Source: Chitinophaga varians
Lineage (GTDB): Bacteria; Bacteroidota; Bacteroidia; Chitinophagales; Chitinophagaceae
Length of the DNA stretch: 64,000 bases
Assembly (NCBI RefSeq): GCF_014529945.1
Contig: NZ_JACVFB010000002.1
Location: 1,534,382-1,598,381, forward strand
Reading direction: 5' to 3'
The position numbers were made by a program, and so were the translations under genes. Shown piece after piece: positions 16,522-24,456 of this stretch. A model generated the notes under the pieces. It worked only from the letters and a program-made list of their open reading frames with translations, was not told where the DNA came from and did no database searches. The number at the start of each line of letters is the position of its first letter. Position 1 is the first letter of the stretch.

Positions 16522-17256
16522 TTAGAAATTTGACGACAGGTAGCTGCTACAGTTAGGATCAGAAGCGGCTAATGTGCTGGCATTGTAAGGCGGACGATTG
16601 GTATTGCAATATTTAGCTTCTGCTGATACTGCAAAGTATTCTGCCTGATTGCTCAATACATAAGATCCTGCAGGATATACGTTGGAATAACGACAATTCT
16701 GCCACAGATTATAGATGGTGGAATTGTTGAAACCGCCGGATACCCAGTTGTCATGCAGGTAGTGGAACAGTTCATGGAAGATAACGTTACCTGGTCCGGT
16801 ATGTACGTTCCGGTAAACACTGAAGTTTACAATATACACGTTGCCGTTAGTGTAAAACAGGTCGCCCTGTCCGGGGGAATTGTACACATTGATAGGACAA
16901 TTGGTCATCCTTGATTTGGTGGTGGCGGTGGTGCTGGTGGTGTACAATTGATCGATTTCTCCATTTACCAGTGCCTTGATGTCATTAGGCACAGTGCCGT
17001 AATAATTAACAGTGAAAGATCGGTAGGCGGCAGCAGTTACGAGACCAGTGGCTTCGCCTCTGGCATTTTTGTTTTTGTTGAAGAGGTCGATGATCTTTTG
17101 CCTTTCTGGTGTGATGGTAAGGTGGTCTTCAACAAGTTGCGGAACGGGTTTTTCAGGGGCTACAGCGGGTTGGTCCGCTTTTTTACAACCGTACTGAATG
17201 GTGATGATTAACAACAGCGCAATAGCTGAGTTAACGAGGGTTTTGGTGCGTCTCAT
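16522..17256 (-). CDS. Putative zinc metalloprotease lipoprotein (HExxH)
   Basis: 244 residues. Lipoprotein signal with lipid-bearing Cys24 (IQYGCKK). The motif HELFHYLHD at 161-169 supplies HExxH, and NQAEYFAVSAEAKY (about 203-216) supplies a downstream Glu followed by Tyr, a gluzincin-like layout. That layout resembles the HExxH...E-Y/F-F-A pattern of anthrax-lethal-factor-like (ATLF) peptidases, but the overall similarity is too weak to assign a family. NxxxxNVIFHE and the several paired cysteines (C120, C188, C217, C236 region) suggest a stable extracytoplasmic domain. Likely substrates are unknown. It stands alone on the minus strand, 131 bp after the barrel-protein gene. Confidence 0.7.
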   Translation of the reverse strand: MRRTKTLVNSAIALLLIITIQYGCKKADQPAVAPEKPVPQLVEDHLTITPERQKIIDLFNKNKNARGEATGLVTAAAYRSFTVNYYGTVPNDIKALVNGEIDQLYTTSTTATTKSRMTNCPINVYNSPGQGDLFYTNGNVYIVNFSVYRNVHTGPGNVIFHELFHYLHDNWVSGGFNNSTIYNLWQNCRYSNVYPAGSYVLSNQAEYFAVSAEAKYCNTNRPPYNASTLAASDPNCSSYLSSNF

Positions 17257-17387
17257 TGGTAAGATTTTGGGTGAAGGTTATTACTCGCCTGAACTGGCCA
17301 GACAAGTGGGTTTCAAAAATCACACAATGCTACAACCTAAAACTGCTATTGAGCGTCAATTGCGGTGGAGTTACAGGCTGCCATTGC

Positions 17388-17933
17388 CTAAAATGTGACG
17401 CCGAGAATGAACACGTTGGTACTCACCAGTTTGTCGGAAATATTTACTATCTCATCATTTATTTTAATGTCAGGAGGGTATTTGTAGGTATAACCACGGT
17501 ATAAATAAGACGCATATACGCCGAACTTACTGAAATGACGGATGATACCGGCGCCCACTCCCCAGAAATACTTACCTGTTTCGTTAAAGGTGGTCATCTG
17601 TTGAATGCCGGAAGGGGCCGTCAGATTTTCTATTTGTTTGACGTTGTAATTGTTGTAGCCAAACTGGCCGGTGATATAGGGAGACCAGTTTTCCATCCGG
17701 TGTTTGATTTTCATGTCGAGGAACACCGGAATCATGGTATGACCATCGAAAGAGGTGAGTTCTACTGCCGGCCCGATATTAACGAGATTCCATAGTTCCA
17801 CGTTGCCGGCGAGGCCGCCGCCGAAAGCGCCATCGTGTATCATGCCATAGGCATAACCATAGAGTAGTTTGTCGTTTGTTTGTGCAATGCAGAAAGCTGG
17901 CATCATGAGCAGTAAGAACAATAGTTTTTTCAT
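17388..17933 (-). CDS. Small outer-membrane beta-barrel protein
   Basis: 181 residues with a signal peptide (MKKLLFLLLMMPAFCIAQ). Repeated amphipathic strands follow (YAYGMIHDGAFGGGLAGN, WSPYITGQFGYNNYN, YFWGVGAGIIRHFSKFGVY), and the chain ends NVFILGVTF, with terminal Phe. This is the pattern of an 8-stranded OmpA/OmpW-like barrel. No ligand can be inferred. Intergenic 17257-17387 shows nothing notable. Confidence 0.75.
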   Translation of the reverse strand: MKKLLFLLLMMPAFCIAQTNDKLLYGYAYGMIHDGAFGGGLAGNVELWNLVNIGPAVELTSFDGHTMIPVFLDMKIKHRMENWSPYITGQFGYNNYNVKQIENLTAPSGIQQMTTFNETGKYFWGVGAGIIRHFSKFGVYASYLYRGYTYKYPPDIKINDEIVNISDKLVSTNVFILGVTF

Positions 17934-18119
17934 GGTGATCAGTTATTTTAAATAGTCAGGGGATCCCTTACTTTAACAGACAGCCTGTTGATATTGTTGT
18001 TATACTCCGGTAAGGGAACAGGAGCGCTGCTGCCTGTTATTTTCTCCGAAGATAATACAACAGACCGCAGGCTCCGGTCACCCATATGCATGCTTTGCTG
18101 CTGACTTTCAGGGACAGCA

Positions 18120-18761
18120 TTACGCGGGGCGGTATAACTGCTCGGGTATCTGCGCCAGTGTGGAAGGGTGGACTTTCTCGCCCAGTCCGTAAAAATGTTG
18201 AAAGCTCATGATCAACGGCCGCCATTTGTCGGGATCTACCCTGTCCGGTTGGTCATCCATCAGGATGGAGGTGTCGAGATGTACCTGCTGAATTTTCAGT
18301 TCAAAGGTGATGATCCTGCCGTATTGCGCCGGGTCATCCTGAGCAAGGCGGTGTTGGGCCACTACAGTGGCTTCCAGCTGTACCGGGCATTCTGCTGCTC
18401 CTGGTGCGGCCACGGTCGCCGAAGTGGTGGGCGTAAATCCGGCCAGCGCGAATTTCTCTTTTACATAGCGGTATCCCCGCTGCTGTTTCTTCTCTGGTAC
18501 CGGGTTGGTGCCGGTGGTCAGCGCGAGCCGGTCAACCGCCGCCGTTTCTGCTACAGAAGGAAGGTTCAAAACACATTCGCGGGTACGAAGGAGGTTTTGC
18601 GCTGTCTGGGAAGTGCTGCCCAGCCCGATCATACAACGCCATCCCAACCAGAAGGCTGATGACATCGGAGCCAGATTATAGCTGCCATCTTCGTTAACAG
18701 TGCTGATCAGCACTACAGGGGTACCGAAATAAAGAATCGCCGGGTGACTGTCTATATGCAT
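18120..18761 (-). CDS. Flavin reductase-like (FMN-binding split barrel) protein
   Basis: 213 residues from MHIDSHPAILYFGTPVVLIS. The frame is open to 18893, but that extension overlaps the OmpA gene's terminator (18842-18869), so the later ATG is chosen. VVLISTVNEDGSYNLAPMSS and FWLGWRCMIGLGSTSQTAQN are the FMN-binding start of flavoredoxin/flavin reductase-like proteins, and ECVLNLPS follows as expected. The C-terminal part (MSFQHFYGLGEKVHPSTLA) matches the family's typical end. Probably binds FMN or FAD; partner unknown. Intergenic 17934-18119 has nothing I can support. Confidence 0.8.
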   Translation of the reverse strand: MHIDSHPAILYFGTPVVLISTVNEDGSYNLAPMSSAFWLGWRCMIGLGSTSQTAQNLLRTRECVLNLPSVAETAAVDRLALTTGTNPVPEKKQQRGYRYVKEKFALAGFTPTTSATVAAPGAAECPVQLEATVVAQHRLAQDDPAQYGRIITFELKIQQVHLDTSILMDDQPDRVDPDKWRPLIMSFQHFYGLGEKVHPSTLAQIPEQLYRPA

Positions 18762-18841
18762 AACAAGTTTGTTTATGCCATCAAAGTTGCCGCTTTGTAC
18801 CAGCAGTGAAAACCCGTTTCTTGTCTTTCCGGTCGGGGCAT

Positions 18842-18869
18842 AAAAAAGCCGCATCCATAAGGATGCGGC
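18842..18869 (-). terminator. Terminator of the OmpA-like gene
   Basis: GCCGCATCC (18848-18856) and GGATGCGGC (18861-18869) form a perfect 9-bp stem with a 4-base loop. The minus-strand T-run is 18842-18847. Confidence 0.92.
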
Positions 18870-18892
18870 GCTGGGATATCCCATAAATATCA

Positions 18893-19423
18893 CTAATCTT
18901 TTACATCGTAGAGGATCACAAATTCCACCCGCCTGTTTTTGGCTTTGCCTTCTTCTGTGCTGTTGGAGGCAATCGGATCACGGTCTGCCAGGCCCCAGGT
19001 AAACATACGGTCGTTGTTCACTTTGAACTCGCTGAGCAGGTCTTTGGCACGTGTGGCGCGTTTTTCAGACAATTCACGGTTATAGGTGGCTGAACCGGTG
19101 CTGTCTGTGTGGCCTGTTATCAGGATTTTGGTCTTGTTGTATTTGTTCAATACATCCGCAAAATGACCAAATGTTGGTTTGATCTCGGGCTTCAGCTCAT
19201 CAGAGGAGGACGCAAACAACACATTATTAGGAAAGATTACTTTCAGACTGTCTTTGATGATGCTTACTTCTGCTTCGTTCAACACGTTTTTCAGCTCTTT
19301 GTACTGTTTCGTCATGTAAGCATGCGGACTGGCACTTTTCTTCGATGATGCGCAGGAAGCCATAAAAGTAACGGCCAGCAAAGCGTATACCCAGTAACGT
19401 GAGGTCATTAACATTCTTTTCAT
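18893..19423 (-). CDS. OmpA family peptidoglycan-binding lipoprotein
   Basis: 176 residues from MKRMLMTSRYW. Lipoprotein Cys24 lies in FMASCASSKK. The C-terminal OmpA domain (about 60-176) has FASSSDELKPE, the signature ILITGHTDSTGSATYNRELS and SEKRATRAKDLL, then GKAKNRRVEFVI, including the Asp and Arg that bind diaminopimelate. It tethers the outer membrane to peptidoglycan. The start 7 codons further upstream is excluded because the promoter -7 element at 19442-19449 places transcription start close to 19435. Confidence 0.92.
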   Translation of the reverse strand: MKRMLMTSRYWVYALLAVTFMASCASSKKSASPHAYMTKQYKELKNVLNEAEVSIIKDSLKVIFPNNVLFASSSDELKPEIKPTFGHFADVLNKYNKTKILITGHTDSTGSATYNRELSEKRATRAKDLLSEFKVNNDRMFTWGLADRDPIASNSTEEGKAKNRRVEFVILYDVKD

Positions 19424-19441
19424 ATCCTGTTTATTTGGCTG

Positions 19442-19470
19442 CAAAGGTATCTAAATTTCAGATTATCAAT
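19442..19470 (-). promoter_or_regulatory. Promoter of the OmpA-like gene
   Basis: On the minus strand ATTG (19470-19467), a 17-bp spacer and TACCTTTG (19449-19442). The -7 is an exact match to TAnnTTTG; the -33 is one base off. Confidence 0.6.
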
Positions 19471-19524
19471 TTGTTGTGATGATATTCTTTAATATCTGAT
19501 TAAAAATATATGTAAGAGAATTAT

Positions 19525-19650
19525 TTACCGGTTTTTACGACCGGTTTTTATCGTGACGCCTTTTTGGGTGTCTTCCAGTGCCTGATTAATTGTCTCAAAA
19601 GGAAAGACTTTCATCAGTTTGTTGACGGAATATTTTTCCCGGCAGATACA
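19525..19650 (-). pseudogene. C-terminal remnant of a zinc-type alcohol dehydrogenase
   Basis: An open minus-strand frame of about 41 codons ends at a stop at 19525. It includes REKYSVNKLMKVFPFETINQ followed by ALEDTQKGVTIK. This resembles the C-terminal end of medium-chain Zn alcohol dehydrogenases (PFExINQALEDxxxG). There is a stop immediately upstream and no start codon, catalytic or nucleotide-binding part, so it is a gene fragment. Confidence 0.45.
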
Positions 19651-19776
19651 CTAACACCCAATGAATAATGAGGTCAGATTGCTACTAGATAACAATATCA
19701 TGCGCGTTTTGTTGCGGGCAATTCCGCCGGGAGGTAAATATATTGTTGGAGTTATAGGGGCCTTGGCCTATTGATC

Positions 19777-19941
19777 ATGGATAAAGTGAATAGCATCCAT
19801 GGTTTGCGTGATATACTAAGGGAACCAGTTAAGAGGAGATATACCGGATCATGGGGCTTCGTACTGGATGTATCGGAGGAGAGTGGGGTGGCGGATTCCG
19901 GGCTGTTGAATTTGAAATCCGCCACCGCAATAGAAAAATAA
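19777..19941 (+). CDS. Possible 54-residue protein or remnant
   Basis: ATG at 19777 opens 54 codons (MDKVNSIHGLRDILREPVKR...) ending at 19941, directly against the 3' end of the opposing glycerophosphodiesterase. Composition is protein-like, but the frame is crossed by an 11-bp inverted repeat (19887-19926) and there is no homology I recognise. It is as likely to be leftover sequence in a decayed region as a gene. Apart from the dehydrogenase remnant, 19424-19776 shows nothing else. Confidence 0.2.
   Translation: MDKVNSIHGLRDILREPVKRRYTGSWGFVLDVSEESGVADSGLLNLKSATAIEK
19887..19926. terminator. Hairpin downstream of the glycerophosphodiesterase gene
   Basis: GGTGGCGGATT (19887-19897) pairs with AATCCGCCACC (19916-19926). 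It lies just past the minus-strand gene end and could stop transcription, though no strong T-run follows on that strand. Confidence 0.4.
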
Positions 19942-20838
19942 TTAACGCTGATAGCTGCCCACGATTTTAATCAGCCTGTCCGGATAGTTGGTGATGATAC
20001 CATCTACACCCAGAGATAACATCTGCTGCAGATCGGCTTCTTCATCCACGGTCCAGGGGAGTACCTGTACTTTCTTCGCATGTGCTTCTTTTATCAGCTC
20101 CGGTGTTACCAGCTTAAAATTAGGGCTGTAGATATCCGGCACAAACCCCAGTTCTGCAATATTGGTGGCGAAAGGCTGCAGGTTGCCGATCAGCAGGGCG
20201 GTTGTTTGTTTAGGCCATTTTTTATGTAATACCTGCAATGTCCTGATGTCGAAAGACTGTATAGTTACCCTGCCGGCGATTTTTTTCTGGTTGATGACTG
20301 CCATTACGCGTTCAACGAATACATCCGGAGAGGGATTGTACACGCCGTCACCATCCGGAGAAGATTTAGTTTCCATGTTGTAATACACCGGTTTCAGATG
20401 GTGTTGTTTCACATACGCCTCCACGCTGTCGATCAGGTCGGTCAGCAGCGGGCGATGTACGCTCATTTTCTGTTGTTGCGGAAAACGGGGATGTGGTTTG
20501 GTGCCGGCATCATATTTACGGATGCTGTCGTAAGTCATGGAATACAGCGCCAATTTCTTCTGCTCATCTTTGGTGATATCGCGGCCATCGGGCTTACGCA
20601 TGAACTCTGCCGACATATAGGCATCGTGCGATACTACCACCTTATTGTCTGCCGTGATGATACAGTCCAGCTCCAGCGTACGGGCACCGAGCCTGACAGC
20701 GTTCAGCATGGCCGGAATCGTATTTTCCGGTATCAGTCCCATCCCGCCACGGTGGGCCTGTACATCTGTTTTCTGTTGGGCGTTGCTACTAAATCCGAGG
20801 AGACTTCCTCCCAGCAATAAAATAAGGATACGTTTCAT
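19942..20838 (-). CDS. Secreted glycerophosphodiester phosphodiesterase
   Basis: 298 residues from MKRILILLLGGSLLGFSS (signal peptide cut near SNAQQ). The GDPD TIM barrel starts AHRGGMGLIPENT, giving the catalytic His-Arg and the Glu of the ENT motif, followed by LELDCIITADNKVVVSHD with the metal-binding Glu/Asp and second His. It ends LPWTVDEEADLQQMLSLGVD and GIITNYPDRL, the classic C-terminal signature. Hydrolyses glycerophosphodiesters to glycerol-3-phosphate and an alcohol, here in the periplasm. Frame is open 28 codons further upstream, without a plausible start. Confidence 0.95.
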   Translation of the reverse strand: MKRILILLLGGSLLGFSSNAQQKTDVQAHRGGMGLIPENTIPAMLNAVRLGARTLELDCIITADNKVVVSHDAYMSAEFMRKPDGRDITKDEQKKLALYSMTYDSIRKYDAGTKPHPRFPQQQKMSVHRPLLTDLIDSVEAYVKQHHLKPVYYNMETKSSPDGDGVYNPSPDVFVERVMAVINQKKIAGRVTIQSFDIRTLQVLHKKWPKQTTALLIGNLQPFATNIAELGFVPDIYSPNFKLVTPELIKEAHAKKVQVLPWTVDEEADLQQMLSLGVDGIITNYPDRLIKIVGSYQR

Positions 20839-20924
20839 CTCAATAGTGTTTTTGAATCTGTCCCACAAGATACAATATTCAATTCCGCGGTAATAGTCTC
20901 CCCGCTTACAGCCGGGAATCATAA

Positions 20925-21203
20925 ACTAAATTTAACGATACCACCGCTTTCTGTATCACCGGCTCAGCGGCTAACACCGGCTACGCGCTCGGGTGGGCGG
21001 TCAACGCCTGGAATAACTGGTGGCATGCCGGCTCCCTTCCCGGCACCGCCAGCGAAATTGTCCGCGCCGCCAATGGCTTTAACTGGGTGATATTGTGTAA
21101 TACCCGCACAGATAAAGCTTTCTTCAATGATCTTGATGGACTGGTGTGGAAGATCGTCAATGACCGGCAACTGGTATGGCCGGATACAGACCTGTTCCAC
21201 TGA
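20925..21203 (+). pseudogene. C-terminal remnant of a serine hydrolase (class C beta-lactamase family)
   Basis: A plus-strand open frame from a stop at 20922 to the TGA at 21201 encodes 92 residues with no start. They read GYALGWAVNAWNNWWHAGSL and PGTASEIVRAANGFNW, then VILCNTRTD. This is the end of the beta-lactamase-related serine hydrolase fold: GLGW, the H-x-G motif region as WHAGSLPGT, and the final strand and helix. The catalytic SxxK and YxN parts are missing. The fragment lies between the glycerophosphodiesterase 5' end and the sigma-factor partner gene, so it was cut by a deletion or rearrangement. Confidence 0.7.
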
Positions 21204-21204
21204 C

Positions 21205-21747
21205 TCAACCGGTAAACGCCGACAGCGTCTCATTTATCCGGTTAATCCGCCGCTGCCACAACTGCCATAACAGCCCCATTTGTACAGCCATGATCACAGT
21301 GGCGCCGGCCAGCAGCCAATATTTGGGCGTGGTCCACGTGATGCCGGTGCAAAAGAATATCAGTATCCCTCCCCAGCCCAGTATCCGTGAGCCTACCGAT
21401 AACCAGGCATACTGTTTTAGCTGCCTCGTTTTCTGCCGGAGGGACTGCAATATGTCCGGTTCTTTCAGGCGGCCTGCGGCCAGCAGATAGCCGTTGACAT
21501 GCTGCACCAGCATACAGGCTACCGACAGTACCAGGATAATGTTCAGGTATAGAGGTTTGGTGTGCCCGTCGAAAAAATCGTAATACACCAGCAGAAATAA
21601 GGCATAGCTACCGCCTTCCAGTAATAACTGCCGCCGGATACGGGACATGACGGGATGTCCCCCCCTGGTGCGCACCAACGCCTGCAAGTCGTTATGCGCC
21701 GGTAAGGTAGCCTGTTGCCAGACTGCTTTTAATGGATCGTTTGTCAT
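21205..21747 (-). CDS. Membrane protein partner of the ECF sigma factor
   Basis: 180 residues with four hydrophobic segments (about 45-58, 66-86, 116-138 and 142-165) after a short soluble N-terminus containing LKAVWQQATLPAHNDLQALV. It starts 3 bp after the sigma-factor stop on the same strand and is surely co-transcribed. Position and topology suggest an anti-sigma or sigma-associated membrane protein, but there is no recognisable zinc-binding HxxxCxxC motif. The 3' end almost touches the serine-hydrolase remnant (1-bp gap). Confidence 0.7.
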   Translation of the reverse strand: MTNDPLKAVWQQATLPAHNDLQALVRTRGGHPVMSRIRRQLLLEGGSYALFLLVYYDFFDGHTKPLYLNIILVLSVACMLVQHVNGYLLAAGRLKEPDILQSLRQKTRQLKQYAWLSVGSRILGWGGILIFFCTGITWTTPKYWLLAGATVIMAVQMGLLWQLWQRRINRINETLSAFTG

Positions 21748-21750
21748 GGG

Positions 21751-22224
21751 TCATGATTTTAGAATGGTCTTCAGTTTAGCTTTAATACGATTGAGTTTTA
21801 CGCCTACGTAATTCACATCGATGCCGGTAATGGCGGCTATCTCCTGATAGCTAAGATCTTCGAGGTACAGGGTAATGATCGCTTTCTCCGCATCGGAGAG
21901 CTGTTGCAGCGCCTGAAACAACTGCTCCTGTTGTTCGGTGAGCACCGGAGCGGGAACGGCGATATTGTCGGGCAGCGCGTCAGGATAGCTGACCCGCGGT
22001 GTCTTTTTCCGGAAAGAGGCCAGCGCCGTGTTCAGGGCAATACGGTAAATCCAGGACGAAAGTTTGGCCTGGCCCTGGAAAGACGGATACGACTTCCAGA
22101 GCTGATAAACGATTTCCTGAAAAAGGTCTTCCCTGTCTTGCGGTGTGTCACGGTACAAACGGCATATCTTATGAAGAATGCCCTCGTGTTGCCGCAGCAT
22201 ACCTAAAAATATTTCCTGATTCAT
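21751..22224 (-). CDS. ECF-type RNA polymerase sigma factor
   Basis: 157 residues from MNQEIFLGMLRQHEGILHKI; 14 more codons are open upstream but precede the family start. Region 2 is present (LYRDTPQDREDLFQEIVYQL, then WIYRIALNTALASFRKK), followed by a linker and region 4 (DAEKAIITLYLEDLSYQEIA with HTH GIDVNYVGVKLNRIKAKLK). Short sigma factors of this type direct RNA polymerase to a small regulon, often including their own operon. The partner membrane protein follows at once. Confidence 0.95.
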   Translation of the reverse strand: MNQEIFLGMLRQHEGILHKICRLYRDTPQDREDLFQEIVYQLWKSYPSFQGQAKLSSWIYRIALNTALASFRKKTPRVSYPDALPDNIAVPAPVLTEQQEQLFQALQQLSDAEKAIITLYLEDLSYQEIAAITGIDVNYVGVKLNRIKAKLKTILKS

Positions 22225-22357
22225 GGACAGCAGCTGTTTGGAGATATTAGTTGCTGTGGAAGCCAAAAAACTTACAGACCAGGCAGAGATGTGGAAATTT
22301 TAATATTTAGTCATTTAGAGGCTGTCCCAAATAAACTGTCCACTCAATAGCCAAATA

Positions 22358-22885
22358 TCAAAATGACATCACTTTTGTTACGGTGGCCAGGTTTCGGGTG
22401 GTGGCCACCAGGCCCAGTTTCTTTTCGAGATAGGTATTGGAGAAGGGCGGTGCGCCCACATTTTTTTTCATCAGCACATATACCTCCCGGCTGTTGATCC
22501 GGTAGGTTTCGATATCACTTTGCATAGTGGCAAGAATCGCCGCGGCCTCCCTGCCGGGAAGGGTTTGCAGGAAAGCGATGTATATCTGCAGATCTTTATC
22601 CGGAACAATACCGGGATAAGGATTATTGTCCAGCACGGCCTGTACTTCCGCCACACTCCGGATGCAGGCAGGAACACTGAACCCCAGGTTTTTCGCCAGC
22701 AGCTTCTCTATTTTAGATTCCAGCGCTGTACTATTACTTCCGGAATCGAAGATAACATTGCCGCTCTGGATATATGTTTTCACATTTTTTAACCCCGCCT
22801 CTTCCAACAAAGCCCTGAGCACTTCCATCTTTACCTGCCGCCCGCCTACATTCACGGCCCGCAGGAATGCAACGTATCTGGTCAT
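22358..22885 (-). CDS. DUF1697 domain protein
   Basis: 175 residues. The opening RYVAFLRAVNVGGRQVKME followed by YIQSGNVIFDS is the DUF1697 signature, and the C-terminal NTYLEKKLGLVATTRNLATV is also typical. Function is unknown in the family. Its start overlaps the end of the DUF4184 gene by 4 bp (ATGA), so the two are translationally coupled. Confidence 0.93.
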   Translation of the reverse strand: MTRYVAFLRAVNVGGRQVKMEVLRALLEEAGLKNVKTYIQSGNVIFDSGSNSTALESKIEKLLAKNLGFSVPACIRSVAEVQAVLDNNPYPGIVPDKDLQIYIAFLQTLPGREAAAILATMQSDIETYRINSREVYVLMKKNVGAPPFSNTYLEKKLGLVATTRNLATVTKVMSF

Positions 22886-23619
22886 AACCGCGTTAGTTTT
22901 TGACCCAATACTACGGCAAAGAATCCATAAAAAACAGCCGCCATCACGATGGCGAGATAATCCATGCTTTTACGGAACATATGCGGCTGCTGCCGGTACA
23001 ATAACAGCATGGCACTGGCCACAACGATGATGAGCAACCAGAATACAGGCTTATGACGTCCCTGTACTTCCGGTGGCAGGTAAGGACGGGGAAGCCGCAT
23101 AAAAAACCAGAACAGCAGCAACAATCCCACTGCGGAAGTAAGATATTGCATCAGGTACCAGATCTCCATCTGTTCTCCCAGAATCACTGTCTCTCCCTGC
23201 AGAAAAGGCAACACCTGTACGAAATAGCCATGCCCGTGGGTAAACCCATCGAGAAAAAAATGGGTCAATGTACCGGCTATAATGGAAAGGACCACCACAA
23301 CATAATTTTTCCGGAAATAACTGCTCCACTGAAAATACCTGAAGTGATGCAGCCGTGCGCCTGCCCAGGCTGGCAGATAACGTATCAGCGCCGGTTTGGC
23401 CAGTTCATGATATAAAAACGCGAGCAGTAAGGCTAAGGGAATGTCATATGCGAAAATACCCCACCACTGATGCCCGTCATCGAAATAAGGATCAAACAGG
23501 ACAAAATAGAGGAAATCAGGTACCATGGCGCCTATCATCAGGCCTGTCATGGAAAGAAAGGGTCGCTGTCTGCACGTAAGCGGCAAAACAATGGCTATAT
23601 GAGAGATCGTAAAAGGCAT
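22882..23619 (-). CDS. DUF4184 family membrane protein
   Basis: 245 residues with about six membrane segments. The start MPFTISHIAIVLPL, followed by GLMIGAMVPDFLYF, and a later GTLTHFFLDGFTHGHGYF give conserved His and Asp residues within helices, as in DUF4184. That arrangement loosely resembles membrane-bound metal-dependent hydrolases such as YdjM. First gene of a coupled pair with DUF1697. Substrate unknown. Confidence 0.88.
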   Translation of the reverse strand: MPFTISHIAIVLPLTCRQRPFLSMTGLMIGAMVPDFLYFVLFDPYFDDGHQWWGIFAYDIPLALLLAFLYHELAKPALIRYLPAWAGARLHHFRYFQWSSYFRKNYVVVVLSIIAGTLTHFFLDGFTHGHGYFVQVLPFLQGETVILGEQMEIWYLMQYLTSAVGLLLLFWFFMRLPRPYLPPEVQGRHKPVFWLLIIVVASAMLLLYRQQPHMFRKSMDYLAIVMAAVFYGFFAVVLGQKLTRL

Positions 23620-23796
23620 AGCGACGTAGTTGTGATTAAATTTAATGCATATGTAGATATTATGTTAAAATCCGAAAAGTTAAATTATTGTGCTGGTGCA
23701 AATTGTCCATCATTTCCAGTATTTTATCCAACATATAAAAGACAGGCCGGAACTAAATTTGTTGAGTCTTTGAAAACATAAAAAAAACAATGTGCT

Positions 23797-24321
23797 ATGA
23801 CTAACTGGAAAATTGATGAATCACACAGCGAAATAGGATTCAAAGTAAAACATCTCATGATCACTAATGTGAGCGGCTATTTTACACGCTTCTCCGGCAG
23901 TATTCAGACAGAAAGCGAGGACTTCCACGATGCCACGATATCCTTTGAAGCAGCAGCGGATAGTATCGATACACAGAATCAACAACGGGATGAGCATCTG
24001 CGCAACGGCGAGTTCTTTGATTCGACCAACCACCCTACAATCAGCTTCACGTCTACCAAAGTGAAAAAGATAGACGGCGAAAAATATAAACTGGTGGGAA
24101 ATCTCACTATTAAAGGCCAAACCCATCCAATTGAACTGGATGTGGAACACAATGGCATCACGGTAGACCCATGGGGCCAGCAGAAAGCCGGTTTCGCCCT
24201 GAAAGGCCGCCTGCACCGCACCGACTACGGCCTGCGCTGGAATGCCACTACTGAAGCCGGTGGCATCGTTCTCAGCGATGAAGTAAAACTCAATATGGAA
24301 ATACAATTGGTCAAATCTTAA
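23797..24321 (+). CDS. YceI family protein without signal peptide
   Basis: 174 residues starting MTNWKIDESHSEIGFKVKHL, the YceI beta-barrel start, with the later GNLTIKGQTHPIELDVEHNG, GFALKGRLHRTDYGLRWN and a final VKLNMEIQLVK strand. YceI folds bind isoprenoid or fatty ligands in a lipocalin-like barrel. This copy lacks a signal peptide, unlike the second YceI gene at 26500-27087, so it is cytoplasmic. An exact TAAATTTG -7 element lies at 23754-23761. A hairpin-forming AATTCGT repeat follows. Confidence 0.92.
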   Translation: MTNWKIDESHSEIGFKVKHLMITNVSGYFTRFSGSIQTESEDFHDATISFEAAADSIDTQNQQRDEHLRNGEFFDSTNHPTISFTSTKVKKIDGEKYKLVGNLTIKGQTHPIELDVEHNGITVDPWGQQKAGFALKGRLHRTDYGLRWNATTEAGGIVLSDEVKLNMEIQLVKS

Positions 24322-24323
24322 CC

Positions 24324-24435
24324 AATTACAAATTGCGAATGACGAATTGAGGGCCCTCAATATGGGAAGGTTATTTACTAAACTCTCCATAAAAGGGCCC
24401 TCAATTCGTAATTCGTAGTTCGTAATTCGTAATTT
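24324..24435. repeat. Inverted AATTCGT repeat element
   Basis: AATTACAAATTGCGAATGAC...GAGGGCCC (24324-24356) is the imperfect reverse complement of GGGCCCTC...AATTCGTAATTCGTAGTTCG (24395-24427, continuing to 24435). The arms consist of tandem AATTCGT heptamers, and each ends at the inner side in GGGCCC. It fills the gap between yceI and the helicase and may act as a terminator. Shorter copies lie at 41145 and 46862. Confidence 0.8.
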
Positions 24436-24456
24436 CGCCGGAGATAACCAGCGCAA

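Noticed and set aside
22318..22346. GAGGCTGTCCCAAATAAACT, resembling an insertion-sequence end
   Set aside because: No partner inverted end, transposase piece or target duplication was found in the vicinity.
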